Assembly: GCF_014204795.1 (NCBI RefSeq)
Contig: NZ_JACHMB010000001.1
Coordinates: forward strand, 9,560,501-9,624,500
Reading direction: 5' to 3'
Source: Nonomuraea jabiensis
GTDB taxonomy: Bacteria; Actinomycetota; Actinomycetes; Streptosporangiales; Streptosporangiaceae
Length of the DNA stretch: 64,000 nt
The notes below the pieces were generated by a model. The model made no database searches. It was not told the origin of the DNA and worked only from the letters and a program-made list of their open reading frames with translations. The translations under genes and the position numbers were made by a program. Every line of letters begins with the position of its first letter. Within the stretch, counting starts at the first letter, position 1. Below, piece after piece: positions 44,401-52,569 of the stretch.

Positions 44401-44802
44401 CCGCTCCTCCTCGTGACCGAGGACCCCGGGCTGACCTTCTCCATCGGCATGCCGCCGCGCCGACTCACCCTGCTCGTGGATCCCAGGGCACCCGTCCATG
44501 TCATCTCCGGCATCCTGCCGACGAAGTCGATCAGTATCCCGCCGGAGCACTACCGGCCGGTCATGGACAACCTCCGGCTGTCCTTCTTCACCGCCCCGGT
44601 GCTGGCCGACGGCGACCGGCTGGACCTGCCCCTGCCGCAGAAGCCGGGCGAGCGGTGGCTCTGGCGGGACGGCGCCGGCACGCCGGGCCGCCCGCTCACC
44701 GAGGCGCCGGCCGACACGAGCTTTCCCGCCCTGCCCACCCTGCGGGAGGGGTGGCTGACCCGCAGGCCCGTCCCCTCAGAATCCGAACGAGGTCCCGCCT
44801 GA
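41482..44802 (+). CDS. 1106-aa protein of unknown function, first gene of giant-protein operon
   Basis: Starts at a GTG (VSQVLVIPVRVDALCL) after GGGGGA; an in-frame GTG 45 bases earlier is less likely. No signal peptide or membrane segment. The N-terminal 100 residues contain LKPGVHLHWTLPDALTRLEQ and APDRWLVTRSRDG, a pairing I recall from other large bacterial proteins without a known role. Residues about 340-470 are helical and charged (LNRLNAAQETHDRAVRELAG, QVKAQVEKALANYNAQNAQE). The rest is beta-rich with Trp/Asp-containing segments such as HPGWVATPPRLTQPARLMFR. The stop overlaps the next start (TGATG). Probably a soluble structural or adaptor protein of the system; the function is unknown. 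Confidence 0.75.
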   Translation: MSQVLVIPVRVDALCLDKETKVVRGAMDFSRLPYVEETTGKDHNSDTSYLSDKLVPIPFRDRTLRLKPGVHLHWTLPDALTRLEQQGGVTQVPAAPDRWLVTRSRDGVVDAQWVVESDFLAPPGDRGGGITYPVERDVPFRRLGRRVPLNAWTESAADERLAEITAIGYGDATFAAFYPNCHSVFGLHDPSHSGIPPRGVAYDVVGWYANRAKDTLARADAGRAERSVCYARVVFEPESDAERRPAADGEFGVFVGSSATEALAAHLGTVLGGHEPDEVENLLEALAFADRLEAKPLDVGAKLTEARHARTFHPLPAGTVWTIQRKDHPDATTDQRQRRERRPLPHWLGDLLNRLNAAQETHDRAVRELAGMRERLFADWHRYQHCAYPSTSATGAQHDLPEPDEVRQYLERSIVRVDEAIALAGEDGLRQVKAQVEKALANYNAQNAQEIAAELVLESLAAPQYYEPGEPVVLLTGDIATPSHRYERDDTAASGKPLARQVVDVPEPIEPAVLRERVAALGVGGHVWRRAPWHPLLAQWEVEFFPAGPGGNLQPDDRNYDATYITGNYILVADDVELRPRLDTGVGVKGADVYAGTSVVTSATRPVLSARLLSYLAGHILEPYAEATHQEMDAERFRQDPGPVLRWYGENGTDQRLRTIVKICRHLREHEHGNLAQALTGLNDALIMRRLGRQLPIGDPLGFPDHQEFAGRVARAVGPETRYTPQPHHDFHPIRAGTLLLRRLRLIDNFGITHDVDTSDQVTTTQLRVPGHPGWVATPPRLTQPARLMFRWLDSDHDTRQANDVPETSPVCGWIVPDDIDTAVEFYDEQGRALGQLEARAQPGDPRLARWTDGSLARVGNPHLRSVARRVQALGPDHLARLVRSLFGVLDGIEPEQHGDLLAGRPLAVVRAELDLQLMGLPAIHQDWNAFRRDLGRRGRDSNRFTQVRFPVRIGAHGQLNDGLVGLWPDESAPLLLVTEDPGLTFSIGMPPRRLTLLVDPRAPVHVISGILPTKSISIPPEHYRPVMDNLRLSFFTAPVLADGDRLDLPLPQKPGERWLWRDGAGTPGRPLTEAPADTSFPALPTLREGWLTRRPVPSESERGPA

Positions 44803-44966
44803 TGGAGAAGATCACGCTCTCTTTGTCGATACCAGAGATCAATCTGATCCTGGAGGCGCTCGGCTGCCTGCCGTACGCCCAGGTGTACGAGCTGATCGGG
44901 AACGTGCAGGAGCAGGCTCGCGCGCAGCTCGGCCCGCGCCCAGTGGTCGCGGAGGGTCTGGCATGA
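44802..44966 (+). CDS. 54-aa helical protein of the giant-protein operon
   Basis: ATG 44802 overlaps the upstream stop, and the stop overlaps the next start (ATGA), so it is translated. The core reads ITLSLSIPEINLILEALGCL then PYAQVYELIGNVQEQARAQL, an amphipathic two-helix protein. I recall very similar short proteins in phage and prophage genomes (the ITL-S-EINLIL-AL pattern), where the function is also undefined. Here it probably acts as an assembly or oligomerisation factor for its large neighbours; that is inference from coupling. Confidence 0.75.
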   Translation: MEKITLSLSIPEINLILEALGCLPYAQVYELIGNVQEQARAQLGPRPVVAEGLA

Positions 44967-46951
44967 GCCTGGTCCTGCACTGGCCGCTGGACACGGTCGG
45001 CCCGGAGAGGCGGGTGCTGGACTCCTCGCCTGCCCGCTTGCACGGCGAGGTTAAGGGCGACACGCCCGCCAACGTCCTCGATCCACGCTTCGGGAGCTGC
45101 CTGGAGTTCAACAAGAACACCCCCACCCTCGCCACGCCAACGCCCTCGTACGTGCTGCTGGAGAGGAGCCCGTCGCTGGGCTTCGCCGCGTACACGGTCG
45201 AGGGGTGGGTCAAGCCACTTCCGCGCTCCGGCACGGATGCCGTCGGCCTGGTCACTGCGGACAATCTTCATGTACTGGTCAACGCTGACGGCTCAATCGA
45301 GCACCGTTTCGCCCCGCTCTCCAACGACGAGTCCTCGCACTCGAGCGCGGCGGGCGTCCTGCCGGTGGGCGCCTGGCGGCACGTGGCCGTCACCTACCGG
45401 GACAGGGTCGCGCGAATATACCTGGACGGCACGCTGAGCGCGGAGTACACCACGCGCGCGGACCGGGCGCCCACGGAATCGAGTCTGGTCCTGGCGACGT
45501 ACCGTAACCGGTTCTTCCAGGCGCGCATCGCTCATTTCCGCATTTATAACGATGAACTCTCCGAAGTAGAGATAAAACGGGACATGGCGGAGGATGAGGC
45601 GGCGCTGGAGGCGTATGTCAGGAACCGTCCGCTCGAATTCGAGTTCATCGACGCCGACGAGCAGCCCGTGCTGTACGTCGAGCACGCCACGGCCGGCCAG
45701 ACCATGACGCTGCGGCTGACCAACACCTCCAGGCACGGCATCGAGGCCCTGCCTACACAGGGCGACCATCTGACCCTGCGGTTCCGGCGCGGTACGCTCG
45801 CGACCGGGCTCCGGCCCACCCTGAGCACGCCCGGCTGGCCCATGACCGCCGATCCGGACGCCGGCGAGCTGCGCCTGCGATGGCCGGAATCAACGCCGCT
45901 GGCCTCCGGCGCGTCGCTGGACCTCCCGATCGCGGGCCTGCGCGCCGACGGCGGGCAGGAGGCGCACCTTACCCGGGTCGAGCTGGCCTACCGCAAGCTC
46001 AAGTACACCGGGGAGAGCGACGAGCTCACCGGATCCCAGACGCGCCACCTCGAGATCCTGCGGCACCCGGGACGCGACGAGGTCCCGCTGGACCTGCAGA
46101 TCGCGGGCGGCGACCGGGTGCTCTCCGACGGGGCGACGCCGGCCACCCTGCGGCTGCACCTGGCGAATGCGCTCGGCGCCGGAGGGGATCTGCCGCTCGG
46201 CGGCGCGTCCTTCACCGTCGGCTTCGCCGTACAGAACGACGGGGAGAGCCAGCCGTGGGCTCTCACCTCGGCGGCGAGCGCGCCCCAGGCCACACTGAAG
46301 GTGGCGGCTCCGGGTTGGACCGTCGGCGTCGGGAGCCTGCGAGACGGGCGGATGCGGTGGACGATCACTCCGGCCCAAGGCACCGTGCCGACGCTGCCGC
46401 CGGGCGGGTTCGTGGAGCTGGTGCTGGAGAATGTGCTCGGGCTGCCGGTGCTCGGCCACGCGACGGTCACCGCCGAGTACGAGAACGTGCCCGGCCACGT
46501 GAACGGCACCCTGACCGCCCGGGTGGAGCGAACCCCCTTACTGTTCACCGCGCGCACGGCGCTACTGACCGGCCTGCGCGTCGGCGCGGTCCGGGACGCG
46601 GCGACGTGGGACCACGCCCTGGCCACCGTCAGCCGTGACGGGTATCACATGCAGTTACGGCGGGACACCGGCTCCGGCGGCGGCAGCATCGTGTTCCTGG
46701 AACTGTTCCAGGACAGGACCGAGGGCGACGAGCTCACGTTCCCGAACATCCGCTTCCATCACACGGAGAAGTTCTGGCATCGGATCGAGGCCAGGAAAAC
46801 GGGGTTCTTCCTCAAGGACGGCAACGAGGGGCAGGACGTACTGGTCGATCTGCACGCGGCGACGGCGGTACTCACCGGGCTGCAGATCGGCGGGGTGACG
46901 ATCGGTGAAAAGGAACTGCAGGCACTCAAACGGCTCGCCGCCGACGGATGA
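44963..46951 (+). CDS. LamG-domain protein of the giant-protein operon
   Basis: A 662-aa product. Residues 1-210 form a LamG/concanavalin-A-like jelly roll: LVLHWPLDTVGPERRVLDSS, GFAAYTVEGWVKPLPRSG, GAWRHVAVTYRDRVARIYLD and AHFRIYNDELSEVEIKRDMA. Such domains bind glycans or proteins. A long beta-sandwich-like middle (220-540) follows, with VLYVEHATAGQTMTLRLTNT and HATVTAEYENVPGHVNGTL-type strands. A C-terminal domain (555-662) contains VSRDGYHMQLRRDTGSGGGS and FHHTEKFWHRIEARKTGFFL. No signal peptide. The start overlaps the stop of the 54-aa gene. Likely a binding or receptor component. Confidence 0.82.
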   Translation: MSLVLHWPLDTVGPERRVLDSSPARLHGEVKGDTPANVLDPRFGSCLEFNKNTPTLATPTPSYVLLERSPSLGFAAYTVEGWVKPLPRSGTDAVGLVTADNLHVLVNADGSIEHRFAPLSNDESSHSSAAGVLPVGAWRHVAVTYRDRVARIYLDGTLSAEYTTRADRAPTESSLVLATYRNRFFQARIAHFRIYNDELSEVEIKRDMAEDEAALEAYVRNRPLEFEFIDADEQPVLYVEHATAGQTMTLRLTNTSRHGIEALPTQGDHLTLRFRRGTLATGLRPTLSTPGWPMTADPDAGELRLRWPESTPLASGASLDLPIAGLRADGGQEAHLTRVELAYRKLKYTGESDELTGSQTRHLEILRHPGRDEVPLDLQIAGGDRVLSDGATPATLRLHLANALGAGGDLPLGGASFTVGFAVQNDGESQPWALTSAASAPQATLKVAAPGWTVGVGSLRDGRMRWTITPAQGTVPTLPPGGFVELVLENVLGLPVLGHATVTAEYENVPGHVNGTLTARVERTPLLFTARTALLTGLRVGAVRDAATWDHALATVSRDGYHMQLRRDTGSGGGSIVFLELFQDRTEGDELTFPNIRFHHTEKFWHRIEARKTGFFLKDGNEGQDVLVDLHAATAVLTGLQIGGVTIGEKELQALKRLAADG

Positions 46952-46960
46952 GGTGACCGC

Positions 46961-48247
46961 ATGCCCAACGGGGATGACAAGACGCGGACCCGCAATCCCA
47001 AACGCAAGTGGGACGATTTGGACTTCGGGCTCTTCACGGACAAGGTCAATCCGGAGGAACTGAAGCACCCCCGTAAGATGGCCCGCACATTCCGAGCCAA
47101 GCAGAAAGCCGATGCGGCGAATCAGGCGCGAAAGGAAGCAGAGGCACTGCGCGCCAGGCTCGCGCTCATTCCGACGCCGGTGCCGCCGGGCGGTGGACGC
47201 GGTGACGGCAACTTCTACCTCGCCTTCGTCAAGGTCGGACAGGGCGACTGCACGGTGATGACCACCCCGGGTGGCAAGGTCATCCTCATCGACTGCGGCA
47301 CCATCGCTACCGACAACGAGGACCAGCAGGCGTACGTCACCAGGGTCCAGGGGATACTCACCGACCGCATGTTCCTCGGCAACGCCGACAAGCTCGAGAT
47401 CCTCATCCTGACCCACCCCGACCAGGACCACATCAACCAGCTCGAGTGGGTTGTGCCGAACAACGTAAAGGCACACACCGTGTACCACAGCCTAAGGCTC
47501 GACAAATACCTCCTCGCCCAGGCGTGGGTCAGAAGCACTGTCATCAACGAGGCGCTGATCAAGCGCGTGGACCTGGGTCCCGACACGTCGGGCAAGCACA
47601 AGGCGCTGCTGTCCGGGGTCGCGATCCAAAAGGCCGACGCGACGAACAAGATCGAACGGCTCGACGCTGACGGCGGGCTGACCATCGTCGCGGAGGACGA
47701 CTGCACGGTGACCCTGGTGGCGGCGGGTGTCTCGAACGACTACAAGGAAGAGGGCGTCGTTGACGAGCAGCATACGAACGCGGCATCCGTCGTCACCCTC
47801 GTGGAGGTGCACGGCAAGAGGATCCTGCTGTGCGGCGACGCGACGTTCGACACGGAGAACTACATGATCCGCAGCGGCATGAGAGACCGCCTGCGCCGTG
47901 TGGACTACATCAACGCGCCCCACCACGGCAGCAAACGCACCTCTTCGAGCCAGTCATTCGTCGACCACGTCCGCCCCAGGGAGATGGTCGTCGTGAGCGC
48001 CGCCTTCTTCGGACACACGCAGCACCACCTGCCGAGTTGGCCAGTCGTTCAGCGGTGGGCGGCCCGCTTCGCTGCGGACCGCCGCCCGGCGGACACGACG
48101 CCCCATGAGATGTCGGTATGGGATCTCACCGAGAACCGCTACAACCCCACTCCTCGCACGGTCGCGCAGCCGGTCTACTCGACCGGTTCGCACGACACCC
48201 AGTACGTCGTCATCCGCAAGCCGGCCGCAGGCGGCGGTGCCTCATGA
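46961..48247 (+). CDS. ComEC-like metallo-beta-lactamase-fold protein
   Basis: A 428-aa protein beginning 9 bases after the previous stop, with GAGGTG as ribosome site. A basic N terminus and a coil-prone helix (QKADAANQARKEAEALRARL, about 47-66) precede the MBL domain (about 85-360). That domain has FVKVGQGDCTVMTTPGGKVI, LIDCGT, the metal motif ILTHPDQDHINQLE (H152, D154, D156, H157), a second region RILLCGDATFD and NAPHHGSKRTSSSQSFVDHV. HPDxDH instead of HxHxDH is normal for ComEC-type hydrolases. In ComEC this fold degrades DNA; here there is no membrane part, so a nuclease or phosphodiesterase working with the operon is plausible. The C-terminal 60 residues are Pro/Thr-rich. Confidence 0.85.
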   Translation: MPNGDDKTRTRNPKRKWDDLDFGLFTDKVNPEELKHPRKMARTFRAKQKADAANQARKEAEALRARLALIPTPVPPGGGRGDGNFYLAFVKVGQGDCTVMTTPGGKVILIDCGTIATDNEDQQAYVTRVQGILTDRMFLGNADKLEILILTHPDQDHINQLEWVVPNNVKAHTVYHSLRLDKYLLAQAWVRSTVINEALIKRVDLGPDTSGKHKALLSGVAIQKADATNKIERLDADGGLTIVAEDDCTVTLVAAGVSNDYKEEGVVDEQHTNAASVVTLVEVHGKRILLCGDATFDTENYMIRSGMRDRLRRVDYINAPHHGSKRTSSSQSFVDHVRPREMVVVSAAFFGHTQHHLPSWPVVQRWAARFAADRRPADTTPHEMSVWDLTENRYNPTPRTVAQPVYSTGSHDTQYVVIRKPAAGGGAS

Positions 48248-51200
48248 CACTCGCCCCCGCACAACTCCAGGACACGGTACGGCTCGACGGCAATCGACTG
48301 AACCTGGCGCTGGACACCCTCGGCTCGCGTGACCTGACCGGGCGGCTCGGCGCCTTCCTGCCCGCCGGCCGGCTCGTGCTGCGTGACGTGACCGCGCGCA
48401 CGCTGACCGCCCAGGGCGTCACGGTGACCGGCACCGGCGAGGACGGCCCTTTCAAAGGGCTCGCCGTCACGGCGGAGTTCACCGCGGGCGCGGCAGGAGT
48501 CACCGCGCAGGTGACCGCGACCGGGACCGCCCCCTGGTCGTTCGTCACCGCGTTCCCGCAGCTCGCCGGCACCCTGTGGGAGGAGGCCAGGTTCTCCCGC
48601 CCGGAGCTGCGCTTCGACGGCGGCGCGCCGGAGCCGACGCTCACCTTCTCCGGAACCCTGGACGTCACCACCCGGATGGCCGCCCTGGACCTGCTGTTCC
48701 AGGGGGTCGAGCATCGGCTCACCGGCGACGTCACGCTCCTGCGGCAGCCCGCCGAGGTCAAGGTGCCGATGACGACCGTGCCGTCCATCCTGCTGAACGG
48801 GCCGGAGGCCGCCGAGCTGCGTATCGGTGCGCTGCGGCTGACCGAGCGGCGCTACGACCTGCTCGCGCTCCCCCGCTTCAGGCAGACCACCGCCGACTTC
48901 GACGTGACCGGCCGGCTGATCATGTCGGCCTCCGTCCCGTTCACGGCCGGCGGGGTCTCCAAGGAGATGTACCTGTACGCCGAGCTGGCCGATTGGTCCG
49001 GCGGCGTGGTGCTGCGCGGGCGGTTCCGTAGGAGCGGCGCGGTCAGCCTGTCCGACGTCCTCACCCTCACCGGCCTGCCCGAGGGCACGCTGAAGGTGCC
49101 CTTCTTCGACATCACCAAGGCGGTCGTGCTCACCGACGTCTCCGCGTCCGTCACCCCGGAGCGGGACATCGGCCACTTCGCCCTGAAGGTGGAGACCGCC
49201 GAGGCGTGGCACATCAGCGACCGGTTCAAGGTCCAGGCGATCGACGTCGTGTTCCGCGTGGAGAACCCGGCCGATTCCGCCACGCGGAGGCTGAGCGGCG
49301 TGGTGAGCGGGCTGGTCGCCTTCGGCGAGCACGGCACCCTGGAGCTCGCCGCCGACTTCGGCGAGCGCGGGGTTAGCGCGACGCTGCGCGGCGACGACGG
49401 GCCGCTCAAGATCGGTGAGGTCTACCACGACCTCACGGGCAAGGACTCCACCGACTTCCCCGACCTGCGGGTCACGGGGTTCGAGCTGTTCGGCGCCCTG
49501 CCCCACGAGCAGCGGCCGTTCACCTTCTCGGCCGCGCTCGACCTGGAAGGAACGTGGGCCATCCTGCCGAGGGTGACGCTCACCGGTGTGGGCTTCGCGG
49601 TGAACTACGGCTCGGCCACGTCCTTCATCGCCTCGGCGACGCTCGTCGTCGCCAAGGTGCCGGTGTCGGTGAGCGCGGGCTACACCGCGGGCACCAAGGG
49701 CTGGCACTTCACCGGCAACACCGCGCCCGACGCGCGCATCACCCTGGGCCGGTTCATCGACGACCTCGCGCGTGACTACGCAGGACTGACCACGCCCGCT
49801 CCCATCAAGGAGCTGACGGTCGAGAACCTGGGCGTCGACGTCTCCACCGGCGAGGGGAGGCTCTTCCTCCAGGGCAAGACCCTGATGAAGATCGACGGTA
49901 AGGAGATCGCCCTGGCGGTCGCGATCGACACGAAGGCGGTGAGCGTCCGCGGGCAGCTCACGGTCGCCGTCGAAGACGAGAACCTGTCCTTCGCCGTCTA
50001 CTTCGCCAGGAAGGCGGAGACGACGAGGTTCGCCGCCGTCTACAGTCACCAGGGCACTGCGCCCACGCCCTCGGTGAAGGCGCTGGTCGGCGCGCTGTCG
50101 CCGTCGGCCGCAGCGGACATCGACAAGAGCATCAAGGTCGGCCTCAAACAGGCGCTGTTCACCGCGGACCGCGGAACGTACCTGTTCGGGATCGACCTGA
50201 CCGCGACCATCGACCTGTCCGGGCTCCCCGTGGTCGGGCCGAGACTCACCGACGGGAAGCGGATCACGGGCTTCGACCCGCTCCGGATCATCGCCGCGTC
50301 CGCGCCGATCAACAAGGAGCAGGTCGAACAGGTCAACGACATGCTCCCCGACGGGGCCGCCAAGCTGCCGGCGCAGGATCTCCCCGCGGGCTTCACGCTG
50401 GGCGGGACGCTCAAGCTGGGCCCGCTGGAGGCGCCGGTGACGCTGTCCACCACGCCCGGCGAGCAGGCGCAGCCCACCGTCAAGGAGACGCAGACCGGCG
50501 ACAACGTCATCTGGCGCAAGGTGCAGGCGGACTACGGTCCGGTGCACGTGGAGCGGATCGGGGTGTCCTACCTGCGCAAGGCGGGCGAGCCCGCACGGCT
50601 CGCCGTACTGGTCGATGCGGCGGTCAAGGCCGGTGGGCTGACGCTGTCGTGCACCGGGCTGTCCGCCGGGCTGACGCTAGAGGAACCGGGGGCCAAGCCC
50701 ACCTTCGCCCTGCAAGGGCTGGGGCTGTCCTACACCGGCGGGCCGGTGCGGATCAGCGGGGCCTTCCTCGCGGGGAAGGTCCTTTACAAGAACGTCGAGC
50801 GCGACGCTTACAGCGGCAAGGTCGTCATCGGCGCCGGCACGTTCACGATCAGCGCCGTCGGCTCCTACATCCAACTGGAGGAAGGCCAGTCGCTCTTCGT
50901 GCACGCTTACCTCGACTACCCGATCGGCGGCCCTCCGTTCTTCTTCGTCTGCGGACTGGCCGCCGCCTTCGGCTACAACCGCCGGCTGATCGCGCCGCCG
51001 GTCGAGAGGGTCGCGGAGTTCCCCCTGGTGGCCGAGGCCACGGGGACCAAGCCGCCCGGCGAGCTGACCGAGGAGTTGCGGAAGCTGGAGGAGCACATCC
51101 AGGTATCGCCGGGCGACCACTTCCTGGCCTTCGGGGTCCGCTTCACCTCCTTCCAGATGATCGACACATTCGTGCTCGTCACCGCGGGGTTCGGGCACAA

Positions 51201-52569
51201 GTTCGAGGTGAACGTGCTCGGTGTCGCCACGATCGTGCTGCCCGCCAGGAACCGGAAGACCCCGGCGGGCAAGAAGCCGACTCCCATCGCCGAGCTCCAG
51301 CTGATGTTGAAGGCGGCCTTCGCCCCGGCCGACGGCTATTTCGAGCTGCGCGCGCAGCTCGCCCCCAACTCCTACCTGCTGGACCCCGCGTGCCGGCTGA
51401 CCGGCGGGTTCGCCTTCGTCACCTGGTTCGGCAAGCAGAACCACGGGGACTTCGTCCTCACGGCGGGCGGCTACCACCCCCGGTTCAACAAACCGTCGCA
51501 CTACCCGGCGGTGCCCCGCCTCGGGTTCAACTGGCGGCAGTCGCCGCGGCTCACCCTGAAGGGCTCTGCGTACTTCGCGCTGACGCCCGGCGCGCTCATG
51601 GCGGGAGGCAGCCTCGACATCATCTGGGACGACGGCGCGCTGCGCGCGTGGTTCAGCGCCTCGCTCGACTTCCTGATGGCTTGGCAGCCCTACCACTACG
51701 AGGCGGCGCTCCACGTGAACGTCGGTGCAACTTATACGATCTCGAAGTTCGGCTTCAGCTACCCCATAAGAGTCGACGTCAGCACGGACGTACGGATCTG
51801 GGGCCCGGAGTTCAGCGGCGAGGCGAGGATCAAGGCCGGCTTCATGTCGATCGACATCGGCTTCGGCCCGACGGAGCACGCCAGGCCCAGCCCGCTGGAC
51901 TGGGACGCGTTCCGCGCCACGCAGCTTCCCGACAAGGACGTCGTGACGATCGCGCTGCGCGGCGGGGCGCCGAACTCCGGATCGGGCACAGACCTCGGCG
52001 TGGTCAACCCCTTGACGCTGTGCCTGGTCACGGACGCGGCAATGCCCAGCAGCATCGGCCGCGCCGGTTCCACGACGCTGCCGGGCACCGGCGCGGCGTT
52101 CGGGGTGGCACCCATGGACCGGCGGGACGTCGTCTCGACCCACGAGATCACCATCCTGCGGGACGGCGTCGCCGCCGAGACGCACTTCCGGTACGCGCCG
52201 GTCGGCAAGGACCTGCCCGCCGCGCTGTGGGGAGACGAGCTCACACCGTCGCTGAAGAAACCCGCACTGGTCAAGAACGTGCTCACCGGGTACGAGATCA
52301 CGCCACTCCCGCCGGAGGAGCCGGCCACCTCCGCCGCCCTGCCGCTGACCGCGCTGACATCCGGTGCGGCGACCACCAAGCAGGGAGCCTTCTCCTGGCG
52401 GACGCAGCGGCCGTTCCAGGCCGCGACCCAGCCGGCCATCGATCTGAGCGGCACCCAGGAGATCCGGACCGCCATCGCCGGCAAGGTGCTACCCGGCGCC
52501 AACCTCGACCTGAAGGGCTTCACCGGCGAACATTTCCTGGAGACGCCCGAGGTGGCCGCCCGTGTCTGA
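48244..52569 (+). CDS. 1441-aa beta-rich giant protein, DUF6603-like
   Basis: The ATG at 48244 overlaps the MBL stop (ATGA). The protein is almost entirely short alternating beta segments (FTFSAALDLEGTWAILPRVT, LTVAVEDENLSFAVYFARKA), with repeated long-strand units from residue 30 to about 1250. A central signature LDYPIGGPPFFFVCGLAAAF followed by GYNRRLIAPPVERVAEFPLV, plus the later VDVSTDVRIWGPEFSGEARI, is what I remember of the actinobacterial DUF6603 family, whose role is undescribed. No signal peptide; a hydrophobic stretch at GGPPFFFVCGLAAAF is the only near-membrane segment. The C-terminal 180 residues are a different, Pro/Thr-rich region. The repeated strands could build a long beta-groove or filament, which is speculation. 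Confidence 0.72.
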   Translation: MTLAPAQLQDTVRLDGNRLNLALDTLGSRDLTGRLGAFLPAGRLVLRDVTARTLTAQGVTVTGTGEDGPFKGLAVTAEFTAGAAGVTAQVTATGTAPWSFVTAFPQLAGTLWEEARFSRPELRFDGGAPEPTLTFSGTLDVTTRMAALDLLFQGVEHRLTGDVTLLRQPAEVKVPMTTVPSILLNGPEAAELRIGALRLTERRYDLLALPRFRQTTADFDVTGRLIMSASVPFTAGGVSKEMYLYAELADWSGGVVLRGRFRRSGAVSLSDVLTLTGLPEGTLKVPFFDITKAVVLTDVSASVTPERDIGHFALKVETAEAWHISDRFKVQAIDVVFRVENPADSATRRLSGVVSGLVAFGEHGTLELAADFGERGVSATLRGDDGPLKIGEVYHDLTGKDSTDFPDLRVTGFELFGALPHEQRPFTFSAALDLEGTWAILPRVTLTGVGFAVNYGSATSFIASATLVVAKVPVSVSAGYTAGTKGWHFTGNTAPDARITLGRFIDDLARDYAGLTTPAPIKELTVENLGVDVSTGEGRLFLQGKTLMKIDGKEIALAVAIDTKAVSVRGQLTVAVEDENLSFAVYFARKAETTRFAAVYSHQGTAPTPSVKALVGALSPSAAADIDKSIKVGLKQALFTADRGTYLFGIDLTATIDLSGLPVVGPRLTDGKRITGFDPLRIIAASAPINKEQVEQVNDMLPDGAAKLPAQDLPAGFTLGGTLKLGPLEAPVTLSTTPGEQAQPTVKETQTGDNVIWRKVQADYGPVHVERIGVSYLRKAGEPARLAVLVDAAVKAGGLTLSCTGLSAGLTLEEPGAKPTFALQGLGLSYTGGPVRISGAFLAGKVLYKNVERDAYSGKVVIGAGTFTISAVGSYIQLEEGQSLFVHAYLDYPIGGPPFFFVCGLAAAFGYNRRLIAPPVERVAEFPLVAEATGTKPPGELTEELRKLEEHIQVSPGDHFLAFGVRFTSFQMIDTFVLVTAGFGHKFEVNVLGVATIVLPARNRKTPAGKKPTPIAELQLMLKAAFAPADGYFELRAQLAPNSYLLDPACRLTGGFAFVTWFGKQNHGDFVLTAGGYHPRFNKPSHYPAVPRLGFNWRQSPRLTLKGSAYFALTPGALMAGGSLDIIWDDGALRAWFSASLDFLMAWQPYHYEAALHVNVGATYTISKFGFSYPIRVDVSTDVRIWGPEFSGEARIKAGFMSIDIGFGPTEHARPSPLDWDAFRATQLPDKDVVTIALRGGAPNSGSGTDLGVVNPLTLCLVTDAAMPSSIGRAGSTTLPGTGAAFGVAPMDRRDVVSTHEITILRDGVAAETHFRYAPVGKDLPAALWGDELTPSLKKPALVKNVLTGYEITPLPPEEPATSAALPLTALTSGAATTKQGAFSWRTQRPFQAATQPAIDLSGTQEIRTAIAGKVLPGANLDLKGFTGEHFLETPEVAARV

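Noticed and set aside
41629..44550. A 973-codon minus-strand open frame under the 1106-aa gene
   Set aside because: Its translation is rich in Gly/Arg/Val/His in the pattern of an antisense frame of GC-rich coding DNA, with no start signal or domain. The plus-strand gene has normal codon use and coupled neighbours.
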